64,000 nt of DNA from Pseudomonas sp. TCU-HL1 (GCF_001708505.1 NZ_CP015992.1:4402001-4466000); one strand, 5' to 3'. Counted from the stretch's first letter, positions 35,470-45,022 are shown. The notes: generated by a model not told the origin, from the sequence alone. Made by a program: numbers and translations.

Positions 35470-36561
35470 TCAGGATGTTCTGACGTTGGGTACCACTTCT
35501 TGCGCCAAGCGCTGCAGCGACTCGAAATAGGGTTCCGGGTTGTCGATATTGTCATGCGAGTTAACGATGACCTGACCGAAGCCGCCGGTGCGCTCGATCA
35601 TTGCCTCGATCTTGCGCGTCACGGTTTCCGGCGAGCCGCAGAGCCAGACATGGTCAGCAAGGAAGTCCATGTCGATCTGGCTGGGGTCAATATCTACACC
35701 AGCATCGGCGATGATGCCCGGGAACAGATTGAACTTCTTGTAGATCGGGAACAGGTAGTGCTCCCAGGTCTTGGCCATGCCGCTGGCTTTGGCGCGCTTG
35801 CGGGCCTCGGCATCGGAGTCGGCAATGAAGATTTCCCGGGTCACACGGAAGCGCGAGGCTTCCGGGGTAAAGCCCTTGGACTGCATAGCTGTGGCCCAGG
35901 TGTCGTAATGCGAGCGCATGACCTCATGACCACCGAAGAAGGAGATCGGGCTGTAATTGCGCTCACCCGCCCACTTCAGCGACGAGGAGTTTTTGGTCAG
36001 ACCGGTAACGGCGATTTCCAATGCTTCGCGGCCACCCCAAGGGCTGTTGTCGGCGATTTCCACATCGTATTCGGGCATGGTATCCGGCCCCGGAAATCCG
36101 GCCTGGAAGAACTTGCCCTTGTCCATGAAAGGCTTGCGTGCCCAGACCTTCTCCATCAGCTCCAGCGCCTCGAACATTTGTTCCTGCAGCGGGCCAATGC
36201 CTTCGAAACCGTGCAGGATGGCATCGGTGTGATGTCCACCGGGCGCCACGCCAAGGAAATAGCGGCCTTCGAGAATCTGTGACAGCCATCCAACCTGAAT
36301 CGCCAGACTGGCCGGGTTGTGATAGGGCAGCAGGTGGGCCATCGGCGCAAAACGGATATTCTTGGTGATCGGCGCTGCGGCGCCGATGATGATCTCCGGA
36401 CAGGGAATGTTTTCCCAAGCCAGGGTCGAATGCTCACCGATCATGAAATCGGTAAACCCCGCCTGATCACAGACCTGTGCCAGTTTGAGAGACCAATCGA
36501 ACATCTCCCGTGCCGTGCGGTGCGGAAGGTTATAGGGAGTATGGAAAAAACCGCATTGCAT
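35470..36561 (-). CDS. Type II Baeyer-Villiger monooxygenase, 2,5-diketocamphane 1,2-monooxygenase homologue
   Basis: 363 residues, AGAGGT seven bases before the ATG. Closely follows what I remember of P. putida 2,5-diketocamphane monooxygenase (camE25): F-D-W-S-L-(K/R)-L-A-Q, F-M-I-G-E-H-S-T-L-A-W-E-N-I-P, G-V-A-P-G-G-H-H-T-D-A-I and the C-terminal D-N-I-D-N-P-E-P-Y-F-E-S-L-Q-R-L-A. It is an FMN- and O2-dependent luciferase-fold monooxygenase needing external FMNH2. It is second in the operon begun by LLM copy 1 (gap 68 bp) and so controlled by operator 3. It differs strongly from the 3,6-type at 19,722, so the region keeps both diketocamphane-type branches. Confidence 0.85.
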   Translation of the reverse strand: MQCGFFHTPYNLPHRTAREMFDWSLKLAQVCDQAGFTDFMIGEHSTLAWENIPCPEIIIGAAAPITKNIRFAPMAHLLPYHNPASLAIQVGWLSQILEGRYFLGVAPGGHHTDAILHGFEGIGPLQEQMFEALELMEKVWARKPFMDKGKFFQAGFPGPDTMPEYDVEIADNSPWGGREALEIAVTGLTKNSSSLKWAGERNYSPISFFGGHEVMRSHYDTWATAMQSKGFTPEASRFRVTREIFIADSDAEARKRAKASGMAKTWEHYLFPIYKKFNLFPGIIADAGVDIDPSQIDMDFLADHVWLCGSPETVTRKIEAMIERTGGFGQVIVNSHDNIDNPEPYFESLQRLAQEVVPNVRTS

Positions 36562-36629
36562 AGTCGTTACCTCTTGTTTTTGTTTACCTTGTCAGGCTGG
36601 CGTGCCAGGCATACCGGCCATGCAATCAC

Positions 36630-37784
36630 TTAAACCAGCGTCCCTTCGGCATCCTTGGTCGCGAACCGAGGGGCCACCAGGCTGGCAAACTTCTCCAACT
36701 CTTCATTGTTCTGCTCCGGGTCCAGGTGGCCCTGGCCAAACATCAGGAACAGTTCGTTGAAGCCCAGGCGGTCATGCGCGCGGCCGATCTGCTCGGCGAT
36801 GTCGTCAGCCGAGCCGATCAGCACGTTCGGCATTTTCTGGCCGAACGGGATGAACCACTTGTCCCAGAACCACTTGTGCTCAGCCATCAACTGCTTGGCC
36901 TTGTCCTTGTCATCGGTCAGCATCAGGAAACCACCCCAGGCGGCAACATCCTCGCGGGCAACTTCGCGCTCATGCTGGCGGGCGGTATCGGCATAGCGGT
37001 TCCACAGGGCATCGCAGAAGTCCAGGTCGGCAGCCAGCACGATCGGCTTGCCGCCTTCCCGTGCCCACATGTCGACGGTGCGCATGCTGCCGGCAAAGCC
37101 GCCGTAAATCTTCGGGTGGGGATTCTGGTAGCACTTCGGCGCAATCCCGATCTGGCGCACGATGCCATCGGCATCCATGCCCTTGCCCATGCTGGCATAG
37201 GCCGGGTGACCGGCAGAGCCGCCATTTGGCGGGAACTCCCAGTGCTTGCCCTTGTGGCTGAACACGTCGTTGGCCCAGGCCTTCTTGATGACCTGCAGCG
37301 ACTCCTCGAAGACTTCGCGGTTCAGCGCATCCTGCTCATCGCGGGCCTTGGCGTTGTCCGGCGTAGTGGCGCTGACCCCCGGACGCGCGGCATAGGAGTC
37401 GACCCAGCGCGCATGGTAACCACGGGTGAAACCGACCATCAGCCGCCCTTGGAGCATATGGTCAAGGGTGGCGATTTCTTCGGCGATGCGCACCGGGTTA
37501 TGGGTCGGCAGGGTGTACCCCATGATGCCGGCCTTCATCCGCTTGGAATGCAGGCCCACATAGAGGCTGAACATGCCGGGATGGTTGTTGATCTCAAAAC
37601 CCTCGATCTGCAGGTGATGCTCAGGTTGGCAGTAGCCTGCGTAGCCAAGCTCATCCGCCAGACGCACGTAATCGCGCACCTCGGATAGAAAGCGCTGATA
37701 CAGCTCAGGGCGCTGACCGGCCATGCCCGCTTCCAGCTCATAACGACGACCGATCACACCTGTTTGCATCAAATGAAACTTCAT
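36630..37784 (-). CDS. Luciferase-like flavin monooxygenase, third type, copy 1
   Basis: 384 residues. A bacterial-luciferase fold is indicated by F-H-L-M-Q-T-G-V near the N-terminus, Y-C-Q-P-E-H-H, A-G-I-M-G-Y-T-L-P-T-H-N-P-V-R-I-A-E-E-I-A-T-L-D and G-R-L-M-V-G-F-T-R-G-Y-H. It is distinct from both diketocamphane types and from LuxA/B. FMNH2-dependent oxygenation of an unknown substrate is inferred. GAGGAGG precedes the ATG. It is the first gene of an operon with the 2,5-DKCMO-type gene and the SDR, with operator 3 upstream. It is base-for-base identical, as far as I can compare, to 57307-58461; identity extends over 36630-37790 and ends at the stop codon and just 6 bp before the start. Confidence 0.85.
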   Translation of the reverse strand: MKFHLMQTGVIGRRYELEAGMAGQRPELYQRFLSEVRDYVRLADELGYAGYCQPEHHLQIEGFEINNHPGMFSLYVGLHSKRMKAGIMGYTLPTHNPVRIAEEIATLDHMLQGRLMVGFTRGYHARWVDSYAARPGVSATTPDNAKARDEQDALNREVFEESLQVIKKAWANDVFSHKGKHWEFPPNGGSAGHPAYASMGKGMDADGIVRQIGIAPKCYQNPHPKIYGGFAGSMRTVDMWAREGGKPIVLAADLDFCDALWNRYADTARQHEREVAREDVAAWGGFLMLTDDKDKAKQLMAEHKWFWDKWFIPFGQKMPNVLIGSADDIAEQIGRAHDRLGFNELFLMFGQGHLDPEQNNEELEKFASLVAPRFATKDAEGTLV

Positions 37785-37848
37785 TGGGCCTCCTCGGCTC
37801 CTGCTTGGGCTCTTTTCGTCTGACTATCGAACAATCAGACATCGAATG

Positions 37849-37864
37849 TCAACATTTGCGTTGA
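37849..37864. promoter_or_regulatory. Regulon operator 3: TCAAC-ATTTGC-GTTGA
   Basis: Perfect half-sites, 65 bp upstream of LLM copy 1. On the minus strand the half-site continues as TTGACA, followed at 18 bases by GATAGT, so a -35 appears to be embedded in the operator. Confidence 0.85.
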
Positions 37865-37978
37865 TTGCAAGTGCGAAAAAATACCACCACTTACTTCATG
37901 CGCAAAAGCCGGTGAAATGGGTCAGGGACGCCAGTTTTGACGCATCCGCCCCCTTTCGATACATGCTACGGAGAGAAG

Positions 37979-37995
37979 CGGGGGCCAAGCCCCCG
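37979..37995 (-). terminator. Hairpin after the MMPL gene
   Basis: CGGGGGC-CAA-GCCCCCG is a perfect 7-bp GC stem located 6 bp beyond the stop of the MMPL gene on the minus strand. It has no clear T-run, so its strength is uncertain. Confidence 0.5.
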
Positions 37996-38000
37996 ACAAC

Positions 38001-40454
38001 TCAGACGGCAGACATTTGAGCGACGCGCTTAGTTGCAGAATCGTTATCCGACTCGACCCCAACTGAGTCTTGAGGCAAAACCTTCTTAGGTGCCAGCAAA
38101 TAAGCGGATAGCGCCGGTACCATAATCAGTGCCGCAAGCATATTCCCGAGGAACATGAAGGCCAGCAGCAGGCCCATGTCGGCCTGGAACTTGATCGGGG
38201 ACCATATCCAAGTGCCCACTGCGGCTGTCAGGGTAACGCCTACCAGCAGCACCACCTGCCCAGTAGACGCCAGCGCACTAGTGTAAGCACCCTTGACCGA
38301 CATACCCTGGCGCTGGAACGCTAGGAATACAGTCAGCATGTAGAGCGCATAATCCACGCCGATCCCCACACCCAGCGCCACCACTGGCAAGGTAGCCACC
38401 TTGAGCCCGATCCCCAGCAGGACCATCAAGGATTTTGACAGAATGGTCACGACAATCAGCGGCAGAATCGCCACCAACACCGCACGCCAGCTTCGGAAGG
38501 TTATCCAGCAGAGCAGAATCACCGCAGCGTAAACTAGCACTTCCATCTCGAAGCTAGCCTTTTCCACTGCTTGATTAGTGGCAGCTTCCACCCCGGCGTT
38601 GCCGCCGGCCAGCAGGAACTTCCGATCTTCGTTGTTATTTTCGGCGGCAAACGCCTCAACAACCTTCGTCAAGCGCTGCAGGGTTTCGGCATTGTGATTG
38701 CTCAGGTAGACGATGATCGGTGCCACCGTACGAGAATCGTTGATCAACCCTGGACGTGCGGTAAACACGTTGTCCACCGCGTCATTGGTGATATAGCGGC
38801 TACGACTGATGGTGTACCACTTGGGCGAGCCTTCAAAGCCTGCTGGGGTGAGCCTGCGAGCTATGCTGGCTGCGGATTCGGTGATCTGTACGCCAGGCAA
38901 GTCACTCAGCTGCTGTTCCAGCCGGTCAATCTGCAGCAGGGTTTCAAAGTTACCTAGGCCACCCTCAGGCGTCGTCACGATCACCGCGAACATATCTTTC
39001 GACAAACCGTAGTTTTCGCGGATGTAATTTACATCTTTGTTATAGATTGAATCCGCGCGTAACTCGGAGGCACCGGCCCCGGAATCACCAATGCTTATCT
39101 TCTGGCCATGGATGAAACTAGCAGTTGTGATAATTGCCACGCTGATCAGCACCAAGCGAGCAACGCGCTTTTCAGCAAGATCACCGAGCCACCTGACCAT
39201 AAGGTGCTCGCCGTGCAGAACCTTCGAAGCGCGCTGGGCCGCGCGGGCACTGATACCGGTGAAGGACAGTACCACTGGAATGAGCAGCAAGTTGGTGATG
39301 ATCAGCGCCGCGACGCCAACAGTGGCTTGTAGGGCCAAGTCACGGATAGCAGGAATATCGATCACCGAGATCACGGCAAAACCTAAGGCATCGGCTACCA
39401 GCGCAACAAAGCCAGCCAGGCACAGCCGCCTGTAGGTCAGTCGCGCAGCCACATAGCGATCGGCACCCTCGCCAATGTCCTGAATGATGCCACTCATCAT
39501 CTGCGAGCCATGGGACACACCGATGGCGAAAACCAGGAAAGGCACGAGTACCGAAAAGGGATCCAGCACAAAGCCGAACAGTTGCATGATCCCCAACTGC
39601 CAGATCACCCCAATCAGCGAGGTGCCAACCACGATTAAGGTACTGGTCAAGCAACGCGAATACCAGTAAACGATGACCGATACGACCGCGGCAGCCACAA
39701 CAAAATAGCTGAGCACTTCCATAAGGCCAGAAATCAGGTCACCGACCAGCTTGGCAAAACCGATGACATGGAGCTCGACGCCACGGCTCTGGAATTCTGT
39801 GTTGATGGCGTTGATGCTGTCTGTAAAAGCCTTGTAGTCAAGCAGCTGACCGGTTACCGGGTCCCGCTCCATCAAGGGCACGAACATCGCGCTGGAGCGC
39901 TCGTCCATGGCCACAAGGGAACCCTTCAGCCCGGCCTTCTCGACGTTGGCACGGAGCTGCTCAAGGCTTTTGGGCGAGCCGTCATAATCCGGTGGCATGA
40001 CCGGGCCGCCGTCAAAGCCTTCCGCGGTTACCGCCGTCCAGCGCACCGAGGCCATCCACAGGGATTGCACGAATGCCCGGTCGACTCCATTGATCAGGAA
40101 CACCCGGTCATTGAGCTCGCTCAGCGTCTTCTGATACCCGGCGTCGTAGATAGACCCATTCTTGTTCTCCACCACCACCGTAACTGCGTTGCCTAGACTG
40201 CGCAGGTTATTTGCAAAGGCGCGGTAGTTCTGGATGTACTCATGGGATGAGGGCATCATTTTTTCAAAACTTGCGTTTACACCAAGCTTCGCACTCTGAA
40301 AACCGAAACAGAGCGTTACAAAAACTCCGATCAGAAGAAACAATATCCGATTGTTAAAAAATAGGCGTTCGTGAAAGGCTCCTGATGAGCGATCAAACGT
40401 GCCGGCAGTCACATCCAAACCAGGCCCTGCTGCAGTTTTATTATTACTTAACAT
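38001..40454 (-). CDS. MMPL/RND-superfamily transporter
   Basis: 817 residues with the two-fold RND layout. Each half has one helix (near 35 and 430), a large periplasmic loop (about 60-245 and 450-635) and a bundle of five helices (about 250-405 and 640-790). D-P-F-S-V-L-V-P-F-L-V-F-A-I-G-V-S-H-G in the first half and G-V-G-I-G-V-D-Y-A-L-Y in the second are the RND signature sites, the Asp of the latter being the proton relay. Proteins of this type accompany DUF1302, DUF1329 and YCF48 genes in steroid, terpenoid and ester degradation clusters and are thought to move hydrophobic molecules across the envelope. It is the last gene of that operon and starts 6 bp after YCF48. Confidence 0.88.
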   Translation of the reverse strand: MLSNNKTAAGPGLDVTAGTFDRSSGAFHERLFFNNRILFLLIGVFVTLCFGFQSAKLGVNASFEKMMPSSHEYIQNYRAFANNLRSLGNAVTVVVENKNGSIYDAGYQKTLSELNDRVFLINGVDRAFVQSLWMASVRWTAVTAEGFDGGPVMPPDYDGSPKSLEQLRANVEKAGLKGSLVAMDERSSAMFVPLMERDPVTGQLLDYKAFTDSINAINTEFQSRGVELHVIGFAKLVGDLISGLMEVLSYFVVAAAVVSVIVYWYSRCLTSTLIVVGTSLIGVIWQLGIMQLFGFVLDPFSVLVPFLVFAIGVSHGSQMMSGIIQDIGEGADRYVAARLTYRRLCLAGFVALVADALGFAVISVIDIPAIRDLALQATVGVAALIITNLLLIPVVLSFTGISARAAQRASKVLHGEHLMVRWLGDLAEKRVARLVLISVAIITTASFIHGQKISIGDSGAGASELRADSIYNKDVNYIRENYGLSKDMFAVIVTTPEGGLGNFETLLQIDRLEQQLSDLPGVQITESAASIARRLTPAGFEGSPKWYTISRSRYITNDAVDNVFTARPGLINDSRTVAPIIVYLSNHNAETLQRLTKVVEAFAAENNNEDRKFLLAGGNAGVEAATNQAVEKASFEMEVLVYAAVILLCWITFRSWRAVLVAILPLIVVTILSKSLMVLLGIGLKVATLPVVALGVGIGVDYALYMLTVFLAFQRQGMSVKGAYTSALASTGQVVLLVGVTLTAAVGTWIWSPIKFQADMGLLLAFMFLGNMLAALIMVPALSAYLLAPKKVLPQDSVGVESDNDSATKRVAQMSAV

Positions 40455-40460
40455 CTGACA

Positions 40461-41570
40461 TTACTCCTGAGACGTGACTCTGGTCATCTTGTGATCCACC
40501 AGCGAAACTTTCGAAAGCCCCTGCAAGTCAGTAACGAGCAACTCACGATCCGATATTTCAAGAATCGAAGTAAAACTAACGGGCGTGCCGGAGTCGATCA
40601 CCTCAAGGTTGGCAAAGTTCTTGTCACTGATGATTAACTTGCCTGATTGACTGGCAAAGATATAACCTTTGTCATTGGCCCGTCTGAAAGCATCGTTGAT
40701 GGTGGAACCCTGCAGATCCTTGACTTCCGCCCATGTATTGCCGCGATCTGTACTGCGGTACGCCGCCCCACCAACGCCATAAGCGATGATCAGCCCATTA
40801 GCGCCGGTAATTCCGGTAAAGCTACCGGAATACCCGGTTTCGATAATTTCGAATAACTGCCGATCGGCATTCAGCCTGAACAGCACGCCACGCTCGCTGC
40901 CGATAAAGACATCATCACCAATGCCTACCACGCTAGTGAGGTGAAAACCGGACTCATTGGCAATGCGGTCCGTCCATGGTGTCCAAGTCTTCCCACCATC
41001 ATCGGTGCGCGCAATGTTTCCGAATCCACCTACGGCAAAACCGGTCAACTCGTCACGGAACCAGACATCGAGAAAGGGTAAGGCCGGACCATCGCGATAA
41101 TTGAGCTCGGTGAGTTCAAGGGCCTTCTCAACACTGCTGTCGCCCTGTTTGAGACGCTTACTGTAGTAATTGATGAACTGCTCGCTGGCCATTCGACCAT
41201 CAAGCTGCTTGACCCATGTGGCACCTCCATCAGTAGTGGCGAGAATCACGCCATCATGCCCAACTGCCCAACCTTTTGACTCGTTGACCATATCAATGGC
41301 AACTAAGTCGCTCTGTACAGGAACCTGGGCTTGAGCCCACTTCCCTCCCCCATCATTGGAATACAGAATCAAGCCTCGCGGCCCAACCACGACTAATGTA
41401 TGTCCGCTTTTCGCACTGTCAATAAAGGGCTTATTCAGAGGTTTTTCCTGTTCAATGGCGCCATAATCCAGAGGATCTTTGAAATCGGCCATTGATGACG
41501 AAGCCAACACGAACAAAATGACAAAAGGTAGGACAAAAACCCTGAGCAGTTTATTCAATAATTTTTTCAT
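40461..41570 (-). CDS. YCF48/BNR-repeat beta-propeller, exported
   Basis: About 369 residues from the ATG at 41570; 41594 is an alternative start. A signal peptide (K-K-L-L-N-K-L-L-R-V-F-V-L-P-F-V-I-L-F-V-L-A-S-S) is followed by repeated propeller blades with the Ser/Asp-box-like D-G-G-(G/A)-(K/T)-W pattern: S-N-D-G-G-G-K-W, T-T-D-G-G-A-T-W, D-D-G-G-K-T-W, S-T-D-R-G-N-T-W. YCF48 assists photosystem II in plants and cyanobacteria; in catabolic clusters such proteins sit with MMPL transporters, perhaps as a periplasmic partner. Spacing of 6 bp to the MMPL gene supports a complex. Confidence 0.82.
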   Translation of the reverse strand: MKKLLNKLLRVFVLPFVILFVLASSSMADFKDPLDYGAIEQEKPLNKPFIDSAKSGHTLVVVGPRGLILYSNDGGGKWAQAQVPVQSDLVAIDMVNESKGWAVGHDGVILATTDGGATWVKQLDGRMASEQFINYYSKRLKQGDSSVEKALELTELNYRDGPALPFLDVWFRDELTGFAVGGFGNIARTDDGGKTWTPWTDRIANESGFHLTSVVGIGDDVFIGSERGVLFRLNADRQLFEIIETGYSGSFTGITGANGLIIAYGVGGAAYRSTDRGNTWAEVKDLQGSTINDAFRRANDKGYIFASQSGKLIISDKNFANLEVIDSGTPVSFTSILEISDRELLVTDLQGLSKVSLVDHKMTRVTSQE

Positions 41571-41682
41571 ACGGGTTTTCTCTTTTTTGCTCAAGCAAAG
41601 CTATTAGTGCACGAAAGACTTTTAGATAACTTATGCAACAGCCAGAAGTAAACTCGATGACCTGCGCATTCAAGAAAGGCAG

Positions 41683-41718
41683 AACCTGGCGGGGTTTACA
41701 CCTCCGCCAGGGTTCCTT
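41683..41718 (-). promoter_or_regulatory. Intercistronic hairpin between DUF1329 and YCF48 genes
   Basis: AGAACCTGGCGG (41683-41694) pairs with CCGCCAGGGTTCC (41706-41718) over about 11 bp with an 11-base loop, within the 154-bp gap. No T-run follows. It could protect the 3' end of upstream mRNA or attenuate the downstream genes. Confidence 0.5.
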
Positions 41719-41724
41719 TAGCCG

Positions 41725-43128
41725 TTAGCGAACGCCCTGAGCCTCAACTGCGCGCGGAGTAAGCGCAATACGCAAACCATCTATAGCGGTATAGGAACGG
41801 TTCCAGTGGCCAGGTTGTGAAGCACCGGCATTAATCAGCATGTAGTTGCCTGAAACCAGATCGTTGAAGGCCCACGTGTTGTTATTCACCCCCCCCACGT
41901 CGTAGGTCGGGAAACTCTCGATGAAACCGTTTTTCCAGAGCTTACCGGCATTGTCGTAGGTTTCCAGAGCAACGATCTGCCAGCTGTCTTCGTCGATATA
42001 GAAGCGGCGCTTGCTGTATACATGGCGGGCACCTGGCTTGCGCTCAGCCTCGACAATCCATACCCGATGCTTTTCGAAGCGCATGGCTTCCGGAGCCAGG
42101 TGTTCCTTGCCCAGTACGTCACGCGGGTTGACCTCCTGAGTCAGGGTATAGGCGTTGTAGGGCACGAACCTCTCCTCCTTACCGACCAGCTTGAAGTCAA
42201 AGCGATCCATGCGGCCGACGAAGCCGAAGATCTCGTCCCACATCAGTACGCCACCGTAAGAACTGATCGGCAGATCGTAGGCAAAGTCTGGCGCACGACG
42301 TGCACGGCGCTGACCCGGAGTGTAGAACCATACCAGCTGACCACCGTTGTCGGCGGTCGGCAGATAGAAGTTCAGGAAGGTCACGCCCGCGGATTGCGGC
42401 GGACTGGTTTGCAGTGCCGAGAACGATAGAATTGCGCCGTTTGACTCCTGACGCAGCTTGCCGCTCTGGTCATACCAGGGGCGCATGTGGTACTGGTTTG
42501 GGGTGGACAGCACGCTCACACCGCCCTTGGAGTCAACCACGAAGCCCTGATTGTGCTGGTGCATGATCGCCGGGGCAAAGGCCAGCTTGTGGTTCCACAT
42601 CACCTCATAGCCATTCTTCGGGATCGGGAAGAGAACACCCGGCAGCGGCAGACCATCAGGCCCGGCGCCCTTGACGCCATCTCCCATGATCTCGCCGGTC
42701 ATTTCGGCAGTTGTCGCATTCACCTGGGTGTTTTTAAGCACCCAGTCCTCATAACGAGCCGAACGGTGGGTTGGGTACACATTGAGCTTGTAGCTGGGAT
42801 ACTTACGCAGCGTAGCCTTGGTACCTTCGGTGAGGAACTGCGAATACTGCTCCATATTGGCGGACGTAATGGCAAACAGAGGCTTCTCATCCTTATAAGG
42901 ATTGATATAAGTCTGCATCGTCTCCCGGTTGTAGCCAGGAACCGGCTGCAGTCCGCCTGTGTATTCTGGAATGCTACCATCTGCATTACCGGCCTTTTCG
43001 GCGCCATGCAGGGTCAGATCCGCACCAAGACGCTTGGCCTCTTCTGCCGATACGGCAGCCAAGGCACTACCTACGAAGCACAGTGCCAGGGCAGGCACGA
43101 GCCCGGCAATAATTGTTTTTTTCAGCAC
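41725..43128 (-). CDS. DUF1329 outer-membrane-type lipoprotein-carrier-fold protein
   Basis: 467 residues. A signal peptide ends near 24 (A-L-C-F-V-G-S-A-L-A-A-V-S-A). Typical DUF1329 residues are L-T-L-H-G-A-E-K-A-G-N-A-D-G-S-I-P-E-Y, Y-K-D-E-K-P-L-F, and V-W-I-V-E-A-E-R-K-P-G-A-R-H-V-Y-S-K-R. The fold is similar to LolA/LolB-like carriers, and the protein is exported. With DUF1302 it forms the outer-membrane end of the MMPL system in pseudomonads that grow on hydrophobic compounds. Second gene of the operon, 92 bp after DUF1302. Confidence 0.88.
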   Translation of the reverse strand: MLKKTIIAGLVPALALCFVGSALAAVSAEEAKRLGADLTLHGAEKAGNADGSIPEYTGGLQPVPGYNRETMQTYINPYKDEKPLFAITSANMEQYSQFLTEGTKATLRKYPSYKLNVYPTHRSARYEDWVLKNTQVNATTAEMTGEIMGDGVKGAGPDGLPLPGVLFPIPKNGYEVMWNHKLAFAPAIMHQHNQGFVVDSKGGVSVLSTPNQYHMRPWYDQSGKLRQESNGAILSFSALQTSPPQSAGVTFLNFYLPTADNGGQLVWFYTPGQRRARRAPDFAYDLPISSYGGVLMWDEIFGFVGRMDRFDFKLVGKEERFVPYNAYTLTQEVNPRDVLGKEHLAPEAMRFEKHRVWIVEAERKPGARHVYSKRRFYIDEDSWQIVALETYDNAGKLWKNGFIESFPTYDVGGVNNNTWAFNDLVSGNYMLINAGASQPGHWNRSYTAIDGLRIALTPRAVEAQGVR

Positions 43129-43220
43129 GGCTGTCTTCCTTCTTGTGATTATCGGAACAAGTGTGTCTGTAAGGCTTGTAAGTATTACTGGATGCTTGAC
43201 TCGCTAGGCTGGGCCCTCTT

Positions 43221-44861
43221 TTAGAACGAGGTGTTGTAGGAAAGCGATACCCAGCCCTTGTCATTCAGACCAGTGGGACCGTTACCACCTGCATATATAT
43301 CACCGCCGGGTGCGCCGTTAACGATGCGACCAGTGGGATTCCAGTAGTAATCCTGATATTGCAGAGCAAAATAATGCTTTTGGGCTACAGCTGCTTTCAC
43401 GCCAATAGAGGCAATGACGGAGTCCTCAGCATAAAACCCCCCCGCTGCATAGGCCGGATTTCCGGTAACTCCATACTGGACGAAAATCGGCAGACTTATG
43501 TCAGTGGACGGAAGTATTTGCAGCCAGGACGGTTCAAACAGCAGCGCCACTGCAACTGCATTGTCTGTACCACAGCCATCACTCCTGTTACCTTTACAGG
43601 CATAACCCTCACCGTTATAGATGTCCTTGTCATGCACTTTAGTCAGATGCGTGTAGGTCACTTCACCGAGGACGGTTGCAGCGTCCCAGAGTGAATTGCC
43701 GGGCAGGCTGATCAAAGAGTTCGCTAACACGTTAACCAAGTCACCTTTCGCCACTTCGGAAGGGAAAACGGATTGCAACGCGGTATCCTGACGATAGTTC
43801 ACTTCGAAGCCGAGGCTGTTAGCCCCAATCGCTGTCTCGTAGGACATCGCGTACATTTTGGACTTTTCGGCGTATTTCAACTCAACTTGAGGGAAGTTCA
43901 GAGTTGCAACAGGTTCCGGCTCGTCGTACTGGCGGTAATAAAAGCCAATGCGATCACCATTAGCCCAGGCCGGAGTCCAGTCCAAGCGGACACCGAAGTT
44001 GTCGTTGATATCATCGGGATCATCGCTCTTACCAACAACAGCGCCTGGTACTACGCTACCGCCGACATCCGGCCCCTCAAAGAGAATATCGGCAGGTGCC
44101 AGATAGGTAGCCCCTTCGGGGAAACGATTGGGACGCCACTCGAGAAAATACTGTGCGGCGATTGACAGTTCATCATTGATATCGAAACTGCCGTAGACCT
44201 GCGTACGCGGCAGGATCAACTCTTTGACGGAGGAGCCAGGTTGAGAAAACCCCTTGATGAAGTCAACGGGATGCTGGCCGAACGCAATACCGGAGTAACC
44301 GAAGAATACTGCGTTACCCCACTGCTGACTGAAGCGACCTAGCCGTACAGATGCGTTGTGGTCAGCGACTTCGAAGTTGCTGAAAACGAAAGCATCAAGC
44401 AACTCAGCACCACGGATGTGGTACTTCTTAGTATGGCTGCTATATTTACCATCGCTATAGGTCGGCAGGTACCCCGGACGTACTTCGACATCATCGTCGT
44501 AAGCAAAATCATTCCAAGCCGAAGCAGACACACGGAAACCATAATTATCCTGATAGACACCCTGCAACTCGAACAATCCCTGAACACGGTTCGTAACCAT
44601 TTCCCCGCGATCAAATTTGTGATCGGCGGCGTGGTTATTCGGATTGTTCGCGATACGTGGGTCGCGCCCCTCAACCCTCCAGCCTGCGAGCCACTGCAGG
44701 GACGTATCGAAGTTGATCGTCCAGTCCTGGTCGGCCTTCAGAGTGACTGCCTGCGATGCACCAGATGAGAAAATCGTCGCAAGGGCGATCGCTGCTCTCA
44801 GCTTCTTTTGACCAAACTGAATCTTGCCAAACCTTGCAATTTCTTTTTGTTGTTTTTGCAT
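43221..44861 (-). CDS. DUF1302 outer-membrane beta-barrel protein
   Basis: 546 residues from the ATG at 44861, which has AGGAGA seven bases ahead; a frame-open ATG at 44903 is less good. Signal peptide to about residue 38 (A-I-A-L-A-T-I-F-S-S-G-A-S-Q-A). The mature part has DUF1302 features: W-x-x-N-x-D-T-S-L-Q-W, repeated amphipathic strands rich in Tyr/Trp, R-L-G-R-F-S-Q-Q-W-G-N-A-V-F-F-G-Y-S-G-I, and a C-terminal aromatic strand ending S-Y-N-T-S-F, as in outer-membrane porins. It is a likely uptake channel for the hydrophobic substrate. First gene of the envelope operon, driven by the promoter at 44994-45022 with two operators. Confidence 0.88.
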   Translation of the reverse strand: MQKQQKEIARFGKIQFGQKKLRAAIALATIFSSGASQAVTLKADQDWTINFDTSLQWLAGWRVEGRDPRIANNPNNHAADHKFDRGEMVTNRVQGLFELQGVYQDNYGFRVSASAWNDFAYDDDVEVRPGYLPTYSDGKYSSHTKKYHIRGAELLDAFVFSNFEVADHNASVRLGRFSQQWGNAVFFGYSGIAFGQHPVDFIKGFSQPGSSVKELILPRTQVYGSFDINDELSIAAQYFLEWRPNRFPEGATYLAPADILFEGPDVGGSVVPGAVVGKSDDPDDINDNFGVRLDWTPAWANGDRIGFYYRQYDEPEPVATLNFPQVELKYAEKSKMYAMSYETAIGANSLGFEVNYRQDTALQSVFPSEVAKGDLVNVLANSLISLPGNSLWDAATVLGEVTYTHLTKVHDKDIYNGEGYACKGNRSDGCGTDNAVAVALLFEPSWLQILPSTDISLPIFVQYGVTGNPAYAAGGFYAEDSVIASIGVKAAVAQKHYFALQYQDYYWNPTGRIVNGAPGGDIYAGGNGPTGLNDKGWVSLSYNTSF

Positions 44862-44979
44862 TTCTGCTTCTCCTGTCCACGGACCTTTACTGGCCAACAG
44901 CACGCCAGCCTGCGCTTCAGTACGTCACCACTCTCCTCTGGATTGCGCCCACCCCCATCGCAACCGCCACCTCACTTTT

Positions 44980-44995
44980 TCAACTATGACGTTGA
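44980..44995. promoter_or_regulatory. Regulon operator 4: TCAAC-TATGAC-GTTGA
   Basis: Perfect half-sites. It lies just downstream of the -10 of the DUF1302 promoter (overlap of two bases), so it covers the transcription start. Confidence 0.85.
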
Positions 44996-45022
44996 TATAT
45001 CACTCGAGCGGCACCTAGTCAA
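44994..45022 (-). promoter_or_regulatory. Promoter of the DUF1302-MMPL operon
   Basis: Minus strand: TTGACT (45022-45017), 17-base spacer, TATATC (44999-44994). The -35 is formed by operator 5 and the -10 touches operator 4. Confidence 0.7.
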
